64,000 nt of DNA from Diaporthe sp. PMI_573 (GCA_021399435.1 JAJTUP010000006.1:1426001-1490000), one strand, 5' to 3'. Positions 23,176 through 35,013 are shown, counted from the first letter of the stretch. Translations and numbers: made by a program. The notes: generated from the letters alone by a model not told the origin.

Positions 23176-23910
23176 GCTCCGGCCAGGCAGATCTCATGGG
23201 GGAATTCTGACTTGTGACTTTGCTTGATCCCCCCCGCCTCTTCCTTTCTTTTGCTGTCACGGCGTTGGGATTGCAGCATTACAGACGTTCACTCAGTTGT
23301 CAGGTAGCTGGCCATTCGTAGTCATATCGATGGGGACAAGCAGTCCTTTTGGGATCCGCGCAGGGGGTCACTCCACGCCAATACACAATTCATTTGGGGC
23401 CGTCCAGGCGTTTCTACACTTCGGTACAAAGACACACACTATGCGCGCCCGGCGACGGCTAGCTGCCTTGCGACGATCACTGGGGTCGAACAAGGTGGCC
23501 TTCTTATGGGTATTCACTCAGAAAGGATAAGTGGATTATAGAATAACCTGGTTGTTGGCAATCATACATTTGGGAATGCCTTGGTCAGCACGACCTTCGA
23601 GTTGTCCCTAGCGAAAATGGCGCGGAATGTTGAAGCCAGCAATTGAGACTCCAGAAATGCAGATTGATGGGCAGAATCTCGCACCAGGGCGATGTCGACC
23701 GAGTGACAACTGTGATGCATCCAACTACCACACCTCAGTTCGCTACGCTATCTCCTATTAGACATTAAGCACCAAACATTTATGCAGAACATGGGCACAT
23801 GTATTAACTTTGGGTTCCAGCCATCCGCATGATAAAGAGCAGACTGATGATATTTGATGCACTGTACCTCCTTCTCCACATCGCGGGCAAGCCCACGATC
23901 GCAGTGAAGA
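23176..23910. other. Intergenic region between SEC17 and the U2 gene
   Basis: 3' ends of SEC17 (+) and U2 (-) face each other here. No coding frame or second RNA gene recognised. Confidence 0.5.
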
Positions 23911-24108
23911 GGGTGGTTCGCGTCACTCGGAGACAGTGTGATACCGAGGACACAGTGGAGGTCGGCCGTGAGCGGGCTCAGAGGGCCGCCCACCAGGTTG
24001 CAAAAATGAGCACAATCGTGATCATGCCCCATTGGAGCACTATAATTAGAGGTTAAACTGAAAAGAACAGATACTACACTTGATCTAAGCCATAAAGCAA
24101 AGAGAGCT
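23911..24108 (-). ncRNA. U2 spliceosomal snRNA
   Basis: The reverse complement carries the nearly invariant U2 5' domain: GGCTTAGATCAAGTG followed directly by GTAGTA (complement of 24073-24078), the sequence that pairs with intron branch sites, then TCTGTTCTTTTCAG. Downstream are an IIb-like hairpin (TGCTCC, loop AAT, GGGGCA), an Sm-type site ATTTTTG (24001-24007), a long GC hairpin (about 23968-23995) and a stem-loop IV with CTCGG/CCGAG arms (23926-23948) enclosing a TATCACACTG loop comparable to the U2B'' site. Ends are estimated; length about 198. Stem I needs a U-G pair (GCU/GGC), and stem IIa has a C-A mismatch compared with the usual TCAG/CTGA pairing. This looks like a functional gene because distal stems are intact. 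Confidence 0.9.
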
Positions 24109-24686
24109 GGGGAGGGAGGGGAGAAAGGTTGGAAACGGGAAGGCGAGGGGACTTGATATTTATATTCTTAGGCTTGGGATTCTGCCGCTCATGCGGACGA
24201 ATCCTTACCACCTGCCTATATCAAGTGAACAGCCTCGGTTCTGCAGGCAGCAACTGCTGCCTGTTATATGTTTGTTCCCATGCTAAGACCTCAGAACATA
24301 GGTACAGTACAGACCACATCATGTTGCAGCCTACCTAGGTACTGTACAAGTTCCGAGCAGTTGTCCATAGAATTCTGTCTCAATCGAAGGCTCTACTGTG
24401 GGAATGGTGTATTATTCATATCATATGCTCCAAATGCTGAGGTGCAAAGATACGTTCAGGTTATAGGTGAGGTTGCTGTAGGCCTTGTCAGCCTGGTTTC
24501 TGTCATTGGCTCCCACCCAGCCATCCCCGCCTACCCTTTCTGGTGGGGTCCGGCAGAACCCTGTCAAGCTTATCGTTGATAAGGCCCCACCGCCAAAAAC
24601 TTTCTGGGGCTTCTTTTCAGTCTCGCGGCGTAACATTGAGGGTTCGCAACATCAGTTCGTCCTCAGTTTTCCGGCCAAGAATCACG
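24109..24686. other. Divergent region between U2 snRNA and RRP12
   Basis: About 580 bases hold the upstream region of the U2 gene and the RRP12 promoter. A CCTACCTAGGTAC motif lies near 24331. No gene seen. Confidence 0.5.
24155..24164 (-). promoter_or_regulatory. Possible TATA box of the U2 gene
   Basis: The minus strand reads TATAAATATC about 50 bases upstream of the estimated U2 5' end, a plausible core promoter element for an RNA polymerase II snRNA gene. Position is the only support. Confidence 0.35.
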
Positions 24687-27600
24687 ATGTCTGCCCCAAC
24701 TCTGGCCGAGAAGCTTGACAAGATTCGGTCTCCGAATCTGCAAAGCCAGCAGCAGGTCAGTTGAGCTCCGATTTCGCCCAGTCCTTCTCGCGCATGACAA
24801 CTCTGTGGAAAACTGACTTGCACTCAAGACATCCGTTGTCTTGCGAGCAGTCGAGTCGACCCTGAAAGAGCAAAACTCCGAACCCACCCCAACAGCGTAT
24901 TTCGCTGCTCTCCTTGCACTTCTTGGCCAGACGCCTCCTGGCGGCCAGAAGAAGGACCTCGCCACAGCCATTGTATACCTCCTCGACGTCGTCACGCCCT
25001 TCGCCCCACAACCTCTTCTCCGCGCCAGGTTCACCCAGATCCTCCAACTCCTCGCCCCTGTCGTGTCACAACCAGAAGCAGATGCACCGCTTCTCAGGCC
25101 ATCAATTGGATGCTTGGAGTCGCTTCTGTTAGCGCAGGACTCGGCATCATGGGAGCTGACCGTCTCAGAAATGGGCCCTCGGAGTGCTGTCTCGGGTCTT
25201 CTGAATCTCTCCCTGGACCCGCGTCCCAAAGTCCGAAAGCGAGCGCAAGAAGCCCTTAGAAATGTTCTCAAGAACCCTCCGCCCACACCGTCTCTCGACC
25301 ACCCTGCAGCCGACATGTGCGCCGAGGCAGCTACGATGAGCCTGACCGAGCTGGCAGACAGCTCGGCTCGCTCGCGAAAGGAGAAGTCAAACGATAAGAG
25401 CCAAGATCCAGTCACGATTCATGCGCTTCAATTGATCAAGACCATTGCAAGTGGAAGTGGAGGCTGGCCAAGCAAGAAGATAGAATCCTTGTGCGAACTC
25501 CTCATAGGCATCGCTCGTACTGGAAATGAGCACATGACCATGGCTATTTTTGAGATTTTCGACATGATATTCGAGGGCATGGCAGCGGACGAAGTCGCTT
25601 CGGCGAAACTACCCCGATTGCTCGACATCATCTCCGAGCTGCGCCCCGCGTCCGACGACACACAGCTCCTCCCATCGTGGATAGCCATATTGTCCCGAGG
25701 GTACGAGGTCTCCGCTCAAATCGAGCCGGAAGACACATTCATGAAAATACCCGAGCTGTTCTCACTAGTATCACAATTCCTCGAGTCGTCGTCAGAAAAC
25801 ATTCGAATCTCGGCATCCGAATGCCTGGTGTCGTTCCTTGCAACCTGTATACCGAACCAGGTCATATTGGATCCCTCTGTCTACGACGAGAAGACACTAG
25901 AGAAGGTCGTCAAAGTGGTAGAAGGTCTTTTCCGTGTCAAATATCAAGCTGCATGGGCAGAGACCTTCAAAGTCCTGGGAGCTATGTTCGACTGCCTCCG
26001 GTGGAGGGCCCACCCTTACCTTCTCAACGTGACGAAGATAGTGGGGGACATGAGAGGGAGTGACTCTTTCGCCAACAAGCAGGAAGCAGATGAGGTGCTC
26101 GGGAAGGCTATCAGGGCAATGGGACCCGATGCAGTACTCGAAATTCTCCCACTGAACTTAGCCAAGCCAACAAAGGGACAGACTGGCAGGGCATGGCTGC
26201 TGCCCCTGCTCAGAGATTACACGGCAAACACGAAACTGGCGCACTTCCGTTCCGAACTTGTACCTCTGAGTGAGCTGATGTTCCAGAGGGTCTTGGACCA
26301 TGGGGGGTCGGAAAAGACTATGGAGGTCAAGATCTTCGAAACTGTGGTTCACCAGATCTGGTCCATCTTGCCTGGATATTGCGACCTACCGCTCGATCTC
26401 CGCGATGCCTTCGACCAATCTTTTGCCGAACTCCTAGCCAACCTTCTCTATCAAAAGGTCGAGCTCCGTCTCGACATCTGCAAGGGCCTCAGGGCACTTG
26501 TGGAGTCGAATCAAGCAATTGCATCGATTGAGGAAGAAGACGACCTTATCCTCCAAAGTCGTGTCACCAAACAGCAGGCGCGAGAGAACCTGGAGTACCT
26601 AGGCTCTTTAGCCGGCAATTTCCTGGCGGTCTTGTTCAACGTCTATGGACAAACATTACCGCACTCGCGCGGCTCAATTTTGCAGACTATCAATGCTTAC
26701 TTGAGTGTAACGCCACCAGCCGAGCTGATGGAGACATTTGACCGAGTTTGCAAAATGCTGGCGTCCTCATTGCAAGAGGCAGCTTCTAAGACGGAAAAGG
26801 ATGGAAAGAAGGGAGGGAATGACAAGATGCCCGCCACTACCCATACTCTCATGGACCTCGTCATAACGATGTCCATTTATTTACCCAGGGAAAGTTTTGC
26901 GGCGCTTTTCGAGATATCCTCGGTGGTTATCATGAAAGACAACGACCCACAGCTGCAAAAGAAAGCCTATAAGCTTATTCCTCGCCTGGCGGAGTCCGAT
27001 ATTGGTCAAGTTGCTTTGCAAGAGCGACAAGCCGAACTGCAAACCTTGATATTGTCCAGCGGAGAGAAGTGCTCTGCCCCAGCCCGCCGAGAACGGTTGG
27101 CAGCTATGTCTGCTATGGTACCATTCATTCCAAACGACTCGCTGCACTTCATCCCGGCAGTTCTCTCTGAGGTTGTGATTGGATGCAAAGAGCAAAATGA
27201 ACGAGCAAGGTCAACAGCTTTCGAGCTCTTGATCCTTCTGGGAAAGAAGATGGAGTCAGCCACTGGTGCAACTATCGACAACAGCAAAGTTCCTCACATG
27301 CCCAAAGATGCCCCATCGGCGACCGCGAACATTGAAGAGTTCTTCACCATGGTGAGCGCTGGTCTTGCCGGTAGCACGCCGCACATGATATCAGCCTCCA
27401 TCACCGCGATCAGCCGCATCCTCTACGATTTCAAGGAGACTTTGAGCCCTGAGACCCTCGCTGAGATCGTTCAGACTATGGACTTGTTCTTGACGTCGAA
27501 TAACCGAGAGATCGTCAAGAGTGTACTAGGCTTCGTCAAAGTGTGTGTTATCAGCCTTCCCAAGGACCTGGTGGAGCCAAGACTGGGCACTCTCATACCA

Positions 27601-28479
27601 AACCTTATGGTCTGGAGTCACGAACACAAGGGCCACTTCCGTGCTAAGGTCAAGCACATCCTGGAGCGGATGATGCGCAGATTTGGTTTCGAGATCGTGA
27701 ACAAAAACTGCCCAGAAGAGGACCGCAAGCTCGTCAACAACATTCGCAAGACGAAGGAACGGAGCAAGAGGCAGAAGGATGCGGCCAAGGAGGATGGCGA
27801 GGAGGCTGATGGGCCAAAGCGAGGCAGGAGGACCTTTGATAGCGAGTTTGACAAGGCCCTTTACAGCAGCAGTGAGGATGAGGCCAACTCGGACGATTCG
27901 GACGATGAGCCGGCACCCAGGGGCAAGAAGGGCAAGCAGCAGAAGGGCAAGGCTTACATCGTCGAGGACGAGGACGAGCCGCTTGATCTGCTCGACCGCG
28001 GGGCGTTGGCTAGCATCTCGTCGACAAAGCCAGTCAAGATGCGGGGTCCGACCAAGACGAAGGCCAAGGTTGATCTCGACGGCAAGCTTATCCTCGGCGA
28101 CGAGAAGGCGGGCGCTGACGACGAGATGGAGATCGATGCCGCCCCGACCGGGGAGAGCGGTGTCAACGCCTACGTCTCCGCGCTCAAGGGCAAGGACGCC
28201 CCGAAGAAAGGGCTTCGTGGCAAGCTCAAGTGGTCGAACAAGAAGGGGCAGGACGACAATGACGATGAGGATGGCATGGATGTCGATGAGAATGATGCTG
28301 TTGCTATCAAGTCCAAGATGAGCAAGGACAACAGCAGGCCACAACGTGGAGGTGCTCATACCCGTGGGAACAGGTCTGGCAAGGGCATCGCGGCAGGGCG
28401 GAGAGGACTGGGCGAAGACAAGCGCCGGGGCCCGCCCTCAAACGGCAGGGTGATGAAGCCCAGGGGAGGACGCAGGTGA
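24687..28479 (+). CDS. RRP12: Rrp12-like HEAT-repeat ribosome export/biogenesis factor
   Basis: Karyopherin-like protein needed for late maturation and nuclear export of pre-40S and pre-60S particles. Exons 24687-24755 (23 codons) and 24829-28479 give 1,239 residues, near yeast Rrp12 (1,228). Most of the protein is helical HEAT repeats (about 20-1000), with the conserved NUC173 core in the middle (GNEHMTMAIFEIFDMIFEG; SLVSQFLESSSENIRISASE). The C-terminal 230 residues are low complexity, alternating acidic clusters (DEANSDDSDDEP, EDEDEP) with lysine runs, and end in an Arg/Gly tail (RGGAHTRGNRSG, KPRGGRR), a possible substrate for arginine methyltransferases. The gene is divergent from U2 snRNA and convergent with VTI1. 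Confidence 0.94.
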
Positions 28480-28796
28480 ATGTCTTCACCTCGTCGCTGG
28501 CTTGAGGCTCGCCCATGTTGGGCACAGCGGCGGCTTTCCTACTCTTTATGATCTAGGATCGCATGATGTCGCGACAGAAAGTTGCTTTACCAGTATCGGC
28601 GTTTTGTGAGATATCTGAATCAAAAGTCATATCCTTGTTCGTTCCGATACTGCTACAGTCCGGCTGCATCCACACAGCTGTTGTTCGCATTTACACTGAA
28701 GGTCATACAACCACACCATCCCAAGCAACGCCTTCCTGGAACGCCTTGAACTAGCCATTTATGCCCAGCCAGGCAGTTTGTCACCCGCTCGCTCGC
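28480..28796. other. Convergent spacer, RRP12 / VTI1
   Basis: 317 bases between facing stop codons; no feature seen. Confidence 0.55.
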
Positions 28797-29666
28797 TTAC
28801 CGAAACTTGCTCAAAATCACAGCGACAATCAAAAGGACCAGAATAGTGATGATGGCGATCGTGATCACCCGATTTGTAGCCATCCTGCGACGCCACCATT
28901 AGCATATTGATAAATTCGAGTCCAGTGGGGGGAGGGTTGTCTAGGAGTGCCACAGTACCTACGCGCCATCCCCCTCAGCGTCTTGACGCTCCGGTCGACG
29001 TAGCCCTCCGAGTCAAGCAGGGTGTCGTTAGTATGCTGAATGGTCTCGCGCTGCCGGTGCAGGTCGGCCAGGGTGGAGGCGCCGATGGACTCGGTCTCGT
29101 TGGCCAGCCTCTGGGAGGCCTTGAGGCGCTGGGTGCTGCGGTCCAGCCTGTCGGAGCCGCGCAGGAGCTGCTGGCGCTGCTCGAGCTGCACGTCGTTGGG
29201 GTCGTCCGAGTAGCGCTCACGGCTGCCGAACAGGGCGGATCGGTCCTCCGCGAGGGTGCGCAGCTTCCGTTGGGACTGGTCGATGGTCGTCTGCATGTCG
29301 CGGAAGCGCTGGTTGGCCTTTGTGCGGGCCGAGGTGGGTATGTTTTGCTTTTCGAGCTGCATTTGTCCGAGCTATGTATTTCAGAGACGACAAGTCAGCT
29401 CACTGTCCTCTTCATGTATCTGCCTGTCTGCGTATCTGTCCGTTCCGGTATCATAGGAACCACGGCTCAAGGGGACGTCCACTGACCAGTTCTTCTGCCT
29501 CCTCGAGTGCCCGCTCGGCCTGGCTGATGGCGGCCTTTCGCGGCTCACCGCTCAGCTCAGGTATCTGATCGAGCTTCTGCTGCAGGTCGGCCTGAACGAG
29601 CCTGAACTCGGCAGAGTAGCTCTCGAAGAGCTCCGACCCGGCGTCGGTGTCGAGAGGATTCGACAT
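28797..29666 (-). CDS. VTI1: Vti1 Qb-SNARE
   Basis: SNARE for Golgi-to-endosome, endosome-to-vacuole and homotypic vacuole fusion. Exons (minus strand) are 29666-29487, 29371-28959 and 28884-28797, giving 226 residues. Residues 1-100 form the Habc-like helical domain (ELFESYSAEFRLVQADL; AERALEEAEEL). The SNARE motif (about 135-197) contains LHRQRETI, whose Gln is the zero-layer residue, and ends in KTLRGMARRMATN. A single C-terminal transmembrane anchor (VITIAIITILVLLIVAVIL) precedes the short SKFR tail. The third exon starts with the last base of an Arg codon, and its in-frame ATG is internal (RMATN), not a start. Works with the Sec17 encoded in this window. Confidence 0.95.
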
Positions 29667-31321
29667 GATGGAGGAGGGATGCGGGCAGTGCGGAAGCGAG
29701 AGGGGGCGGAAGGGGCGAGCCCGTCTGTTTGGAGGGAAGCAGCGTGGGAGCGAGCGAGGCGCAAGGTATCGTGTTGTTCAAGGCGGAGGGCGGTGTGCAA
29801 GTTGGCAGTTTTGGATTGTGAAGGTTGATGATGCAGCGGGCAGGTGAATCTGCCTCAGTTATGTCGATGTCGAAAACGGGTGTTACGCCTCCAGCCTATC
29901 GCCTCGTTGTCGGTTGGTGCTCCCGGTCTGGGAAGTGCGTCAGCAGTGCACCCCCGTGCCTGGAAGGTGCGCTCAGGGGGCGTTCATTGGTAGGATCCTC
30001 TCGAGGGTAAGGGTCCGCGTGCCAGGGTACGTAGCCGTTGACATGGACTGGCCAGGTGGGGCGGGTCGGTCGAGTCTCAGCCAATGAGGGCGCAGCGACT
30101 GTCCCAGGAAAAAATGCTATGTCAGGCCCGGCCGAGTTTTACAATCCCGCTTTCCTTCCTCTTCTTTTCTCTTCATAGAAAGTTGAAATACCCCGGTGCA
30201 GAAATAAGGCTCGACGTTCGCGTTCTTCGGAACACAGTGATGATTGTCGAGTTGAAATAATCCGGGCAGATTAAAATTCGGCGCTCCTAAGAATTGAATA
30301 TGCTCTCTCCTCCCTGAGTATTCGATCCCGTTGGGTCTCGACATCTTTTTGGCACCAGGCCATGCGAGTTGAAAGTCAGCCAGACTCTTGTGCTTCAGGA
30401 CCAGGCGAGTCCTTGCGTCAGTTAGGCGTTGGTCTTCAACCTGGCTGTCGTTTCCATCACTCGCCAGTGCAGCGCAGCCACGTGCCTGGCTCAGCTCAAT
30501 CCAGCACTGAGGTTGACGCGATCGCTCGACTTTTCGCTGCCACCCCGGTTCGTCCGGTCCGAGGTCGTGTTGACCAGCCACAGGTGGCTCCCGTTTCATC
30601 CATCTCCCTTGATAGACTACCTCATAGACTTGGTTTGGCCCCATCTTCGCCCAGCTGGATTGCTCGCACTCCTAAGGAAACCCATCTCTCCTTCGACTCT
30701 CACATGCATTTCCGGTCAACTAGTCTTGAGGGAAGTGCACATTTGTTTCTGTGACCAGTAGGCTCCGTCTTTGCCTCCGTCGGCCTGTACCACAGTACAT
30801 ACAGGTCAAGTGCCGAGCCAACTCCTTACGCCACTAAGGTGCAAGATGGCTGCAGAGTGAGTTGCGAGCCGTCTCACATGCCCCTTCCCCAACGGTTTCC
30901 CGCACGTTCTCTCTCTCTCATCGGCCCAGCTCAAGGAGCTTGACTAAGAAAGTAGCGTCATGGCGGCGACTTGCAACACGCCAAAACGCTGTTCCCTGAG
31001 CTGTCCGCGCCTTGATCAAACGTCGTCTGCACTCCTACTTGCTGAGCGGCCGCATGTGCGTCATGACTTGACTCTTGTCTCTTCATGCACATGTTTTCGC
31101 TGGGAGCTGGGAACCCGGCCAGCTACTTCGCCGCAACCATCATAATCACCTGTGTTCGGCTGGTTGCACTGGAATGACACCCCAATCTGCAGAGTCTCGT
31201 GACGACTGCCCCCGTCCAGCACCTGAACTAGAGCCATCGGGTACTCTCGAGGTCTGCGGGGGCTGAGACCCAATCTCAAGACCGGACATAGCACCGCTTA
31301 TATTTGTCGCATTCATCTCCC
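29667..31321. other. Divergent intergenic region, VTI1 / FAD oxidoreductase
   Basis: About 1.65 kb. Open frames here (one of 175 codons at 30117-30644, minus) have no recognisable domain. Two imperfect copies of a GTTGAAATA...CCGG-containing element lie near 30181 and 30251. A TTATATTTG near 31297 may be the core promoter of the downstream gene. Confidence 0.5.
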
Positions 31322-32978
31322 ATGAGCCGGCCTAACTCAGTCTCTAGGAAGAAGGTGGCCATCGTGGGCAGCGGCTGTGCCGGCATAGCAGCTCTCTGGG
31401 CCCTCAACCGCACACCCCACGATGTCTACGTGTACGAGGCCGCCGATCGCCTCGGCGGCCACACAAACACAGTGCCGTGGTCTCGGGGAAAGTACAGGAC
31501 GGCGGTTGATACTGGTTTTATTGTGATGAATATGGCGACATACCGTGAGTTCTTGGCTCCGCCGTTTCCCTCTGATCTGCACAGTCGAGACTCATGGCTT
31601 TCGAACAGCGAACTTCATTAGTTTCCTGGATAAGATCGACGTGCAGACTGATCCAACGGAAATGACTTTTGGTGTCTCTCGCGATCATGGCCTCTTTGAA
31701 TGGGCCGGAACCAGTCTGGACTCTATCTTTACCCAGAGGAGGCACATCTTCTCTCCCCGGATGTGGCGCATGATATTCGACATTCTTCGCTTCAACCAAT
31801 TTGCTCTGGACCTGCTGGCCGAAGATGACGAGCAACGCACTACAACATTTCAGGTCAACGGTAACGGTCACGGCAATGGTGGTTCCACGCCCAAGTTTCT
31901 CAAGGTTGAGGAGACCATTGGGGAATACCTCCTGAGAGAAGGTTACTCAGATGCTTTCCGCGACGACTATCTCATCCCCATGACCGCTGCGGTATGGAGC
32001 ACGAGCCCCGACAAATGCACACTGGAGTTTCCTGCTGTCACTCTAGTGCGCTTCCTCTGGAACCATCACCTTCTGTCTACGATCGCGACTCGACCTGCAT
32101 GGCTCACTATCAAAGAGGGCTCCCAGAGCTACATCGATGCTGTGATGAAGGGTTTCCCGCCTAATCACTTATTCCTGAACACACCCGTCAAGTCAGTCAC
32201 GAACGAGAGAGATGGGCGAGTGAGGGTTCACTTGCATGACGGCAAAAGCGAAGTTTATGACCATGTTATCCTCGCAACACACGGCGATCAAGCCTATCAG
32301 ATCATCCAGGACACCGCAACCGCTGAAGAGAGGTCCATCATGAGCAAATTTCACACCTCAAAAAACACGGCCGTCCTCCATTCTGATCTCACGCATATGC
32401 CTGCCTCTCGCAAGGCCTGGTCAAGTTGGAACTACATGACCCAGTCGTCGCCTTGGTCAGGAAAGTCCAACATTGACCAGGTATCGCTCACTTACAATAT
32501 GAATATCCTGCAGCACATCCCTCGCTCAACTTTCGGCGATGTCTTTGTGACCCTCAACCCCCTACATGAGCCAGATCCCAAGACCGTCCAGGGCCGATAT
32601 GAGTACGCGCACCCTCTCTACAATGGGGACTCGGTGCGTGCGCAGGCCCTGCTCCCGAAGATACAGAACCGAAGGGGAATCAGTTATGCAGGAGCATGGA
32701 CTAAGTACGGATTCCACGAGGATGGGTTTAGCAGTGGACTGCGGGTGGCTAAGGACCATCTGGGTGCCCGTTTACCATTTGAGTTTGTTGATTCAACATA
32801 CAGCCGGGGCAGGGCACCGGTACTGGGGCTGGTGGATCACTTTGTGAGGCTGGTCATTTTATTGATACATGTATTTGTGGTGTTGCCCCTGGAGAGGATT
32901 GTGGCAACATTCAACTCTATTGAGACGAAGGCTGTCGGTCACATAAACGGGCATTTGGGGAAGTTCAAGGGACAGTAA
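31322..32978 (+). CDS. FAD-dependent amine-oxidase-like oxidoreductase (COG2907 type)
   Basis: Predicted flavoprotein of unknown substrate. Exons 31322-31544 and 31609-32978 give 530 residues; splicing gives [20 protein letters not shown], which matches the family pattern. The N-terminal dinucleotide fold is clear: [14 protein letters not shown] (about 13-26) and, after the second strand, [14 protein letters not shown], the RxGGH-type FAD signature. ATG 31322 is chosen; the longer frame starts at TTG. Near the C-terminus [20 protein letters not shown] is the second FAD-contact motif (G-W/Y-x-x-x-G-x-x-x-S type). A hydrophobic stretch ([20 protein letters not shown]) close to the end suggests membrane association. 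A Gly/Asn-rich insert (GNGHGNGG) lies near 180. Bacterial relatives are found beside cyclopropane-fatty-acid synthases, but nothing similar is adjacent here. Confidence 0.85.
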
Positions 32979-33251
32979 TGAACGATCATGACTATTGATG
33001 CTTCCTTGGCCATAAATACCTAGACACCAGATGAACAATTTGGCAAACCAAATCATGAGCAAATCTTTGTTGTGTACTGTACTCAGCAGAATGGCACTTA
33101 CACACGCAGTGCTTCTGAACATGCTTGAACCAGCGTGCTAGGGGTCCTCCCCCATGCACGCCTGTCAGGGTTCGGGAACGCATCATGCTGTAATGGATCT
33201 TGTCCAGCCTTTGGGCCGTACGACTTTGCAAAACCACGTCTCGACAATGTT

Positions 33252-34261
33252 ATGACAACAATGTCCAGCTTCCGAGGTGCAACATGGAAGCTACGAAGCT
33301 TGGCTACGGCGCTGTCGCGCCCAGCTTGCGCCGGTCCCCAAGCTCGACTGGCACCTGAGCTGCCGACCTTGTGCTGCCGACAGCATCTGCGCAACTATGC
33401 GACCGAAGTCAAAAACACCACGGGCAGGGCAAGAGCCCCTCGCCACATCTCGCCGAGCATGGAGCAGGCGCGCGAGGTGTACAGGAGGAGGAATCGGACA
33501 ACAATGTGCGCGATCGCTTACCCTGGCGCGAGGATAGAGACTGGTGCTAACAAGGTGGTTTTATCCAACAGGTTCTACACACTGAGCATCATCCTGGGCA
33601 CAGTGGCACTCTCCTACGGTTCGGTGCCCATGTACAAGATGGTGCGCCACCCTCCGTATCGTCGCTGAATCGAAATCTGACCTCAACAGATCTGCCAGAC
33701 TACCGGTTGGGGTGGGCAACCCGTCCGCGCGCCTGGACACGGCGGCTCCTCCGGCTCCGAGGAAGACCTTGCGTCACGACTTGTACCCGTCGAGGGTGCT
33801 AAACGCCTCCGCGTCACATTCAATGCGTCCGTGTCCGACGTCCTTCCGTGGAAGTTCACACCGCAGCAGCGCGAGGTGCGAGTCCTCCCCGGCGAGACGG
33901 CCCTCGCCTTCTACACGGCGACGAACACGAGCGACAAGGACATAATCGGCGTGGCAACGTACAGCGTGACGCCGGCGCAGGTGGCGCCGTACTTCAGCAA
34001 GATCCAATGCTTCTGCTTTGAGGAGCAGAGGCTTAACGCGGGCGAGACCGTGGACATGCCTGTCTTCTTCTATCTGGATCCGGACATGTTGACGGACCTG
34101 AACATGAAGGGCATCGAGACTGTCACGCTAAGCTACACGTTTTTCAGTGAGTTCCTACAAGCTGTCCGCGCCGGCTGTTTATGGATATAGAGTGCTAAGC
34201 ATTTGGAACAGAGGCCAAGTATGATGACAACGGCAATATTAATGTCTTCCCAAAGTCGTGA
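33252..34261 (+). CDS. COX11: Cox11 cytochrome c oxidase copper chaperone
   Basis: Inner-mitochondrial-membrane protein that delivers copper to the CuB site of Cox1. Exons 33252-33505, 33572-33641, 33690-34146 and 34212-34261 give 276 residues. ATG 33252 is followed by a second in-frame ATG three codons later; either would give a basic presequence (about 1-50). The single membrane helix is FYTLSIILGTVALSYGSVPMY (split by the first junction). The soluble intermembrane-space domain has TTGWGGQP, the invariant copper motif CFCF at 215-218 (C215, C217), and the conserved PVFFYLDPD. Splice sites are inferred from restored family reading (KM-ICQTTGW; YTFF-KAKYDD). The second intron is only 48 bases. 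Preceded in tandem by the FAD gene, 273 bases away. Confidence 0.94.
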
Positions 34262-35013
34262 TACCTCTGCGAACAAGCATCCTGGTACACGCCATCGCGA
34301 GACCTTTCTCCTGGGGCCATCAGAGCGCCGCCGTCTTGCGGAAACATCGGGCTTTTTCGCAAAGGACTTGACTCGAGGTCGAATTGTTGACTTCTGTTCT
34401 TGAGATTCCCCTCAAGCCTCGCCAAATGAGCCTCGAGGCCAGGCATTTCGCCCGAAACAGCTCCACATCAGAAGATACTCCGTGGGAGTCTCTGCATACT
34501 GGCTTTTTGGTGGTCGTTGACATTTCTGAAGAAGACCACGGCATATGCCTCTGTTACAGAAGAGAAAACCACTCATCACCACTCACAAGCTTTTGAAGCC
34601 ATAGCTGCCATGTTCAGTACAGCAGTGACATGTATTACCTTCCGTGCATGATGCTTGGTGTGATGATCCGGGTATGCAGCATCGGGCCTTTCGGGTGGCC
34701 AAGCCTATGAAGACCCCTGCCAGTCCCGTTGCAGTGGGACCCTGTGGTGGCATTAGTGCCGGCGTATCCCTGTACTGTCAGGTGCAACCCGTTGAATGAC
34801 GCGAGCTGTTCTGAGCTCCAAGTCAGATCTTCGTTAGACTACAACTTCATCGTTATCGCGGGTTTCGGTCTGCATTTCTCCTCACTCTTTTGCCTGCAGG
34901 TCTCTTCTGGAAGAGGAGAAGCGCCCCGGATTCTGCCGCCTTGCGTTCCGTCCTTTTCCAAATACTTGCCCACTCCCCTGCTATGTTTGCTCAAGTCGCG
35001 CGGCCCTGGTAGC
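34262..35013. other. Intergenic: COX11 3' end and RAV1 promoter
   Basis: About 750 bases in tandem orientation; no coding frame or RNA gene recognised. Confidence 0.55.

Noticed and set aside
27526..28359. 277-codon minus-strand open frame with hydrophobic segments
   Set aside because: Antisense to the Lys/Glu-rich tail of RRP12; Leu/Val runs are the complement of Lys/Asp/Glu codons.
28884..28959. Short separate membrane peptide starting MATNRVITIAI
   Set aside because: It is the transmembrane exon of VTI1, joined in phase to the SNARE motif.
30117..30644. 175-codon minus-strand open frame in the VTI1/FAD-gene spacer
   Set aside because: Starts with ATG, but no recognisable domain, no plausible homologue, and overlaps open frames on the other strand; kept as non-coding.
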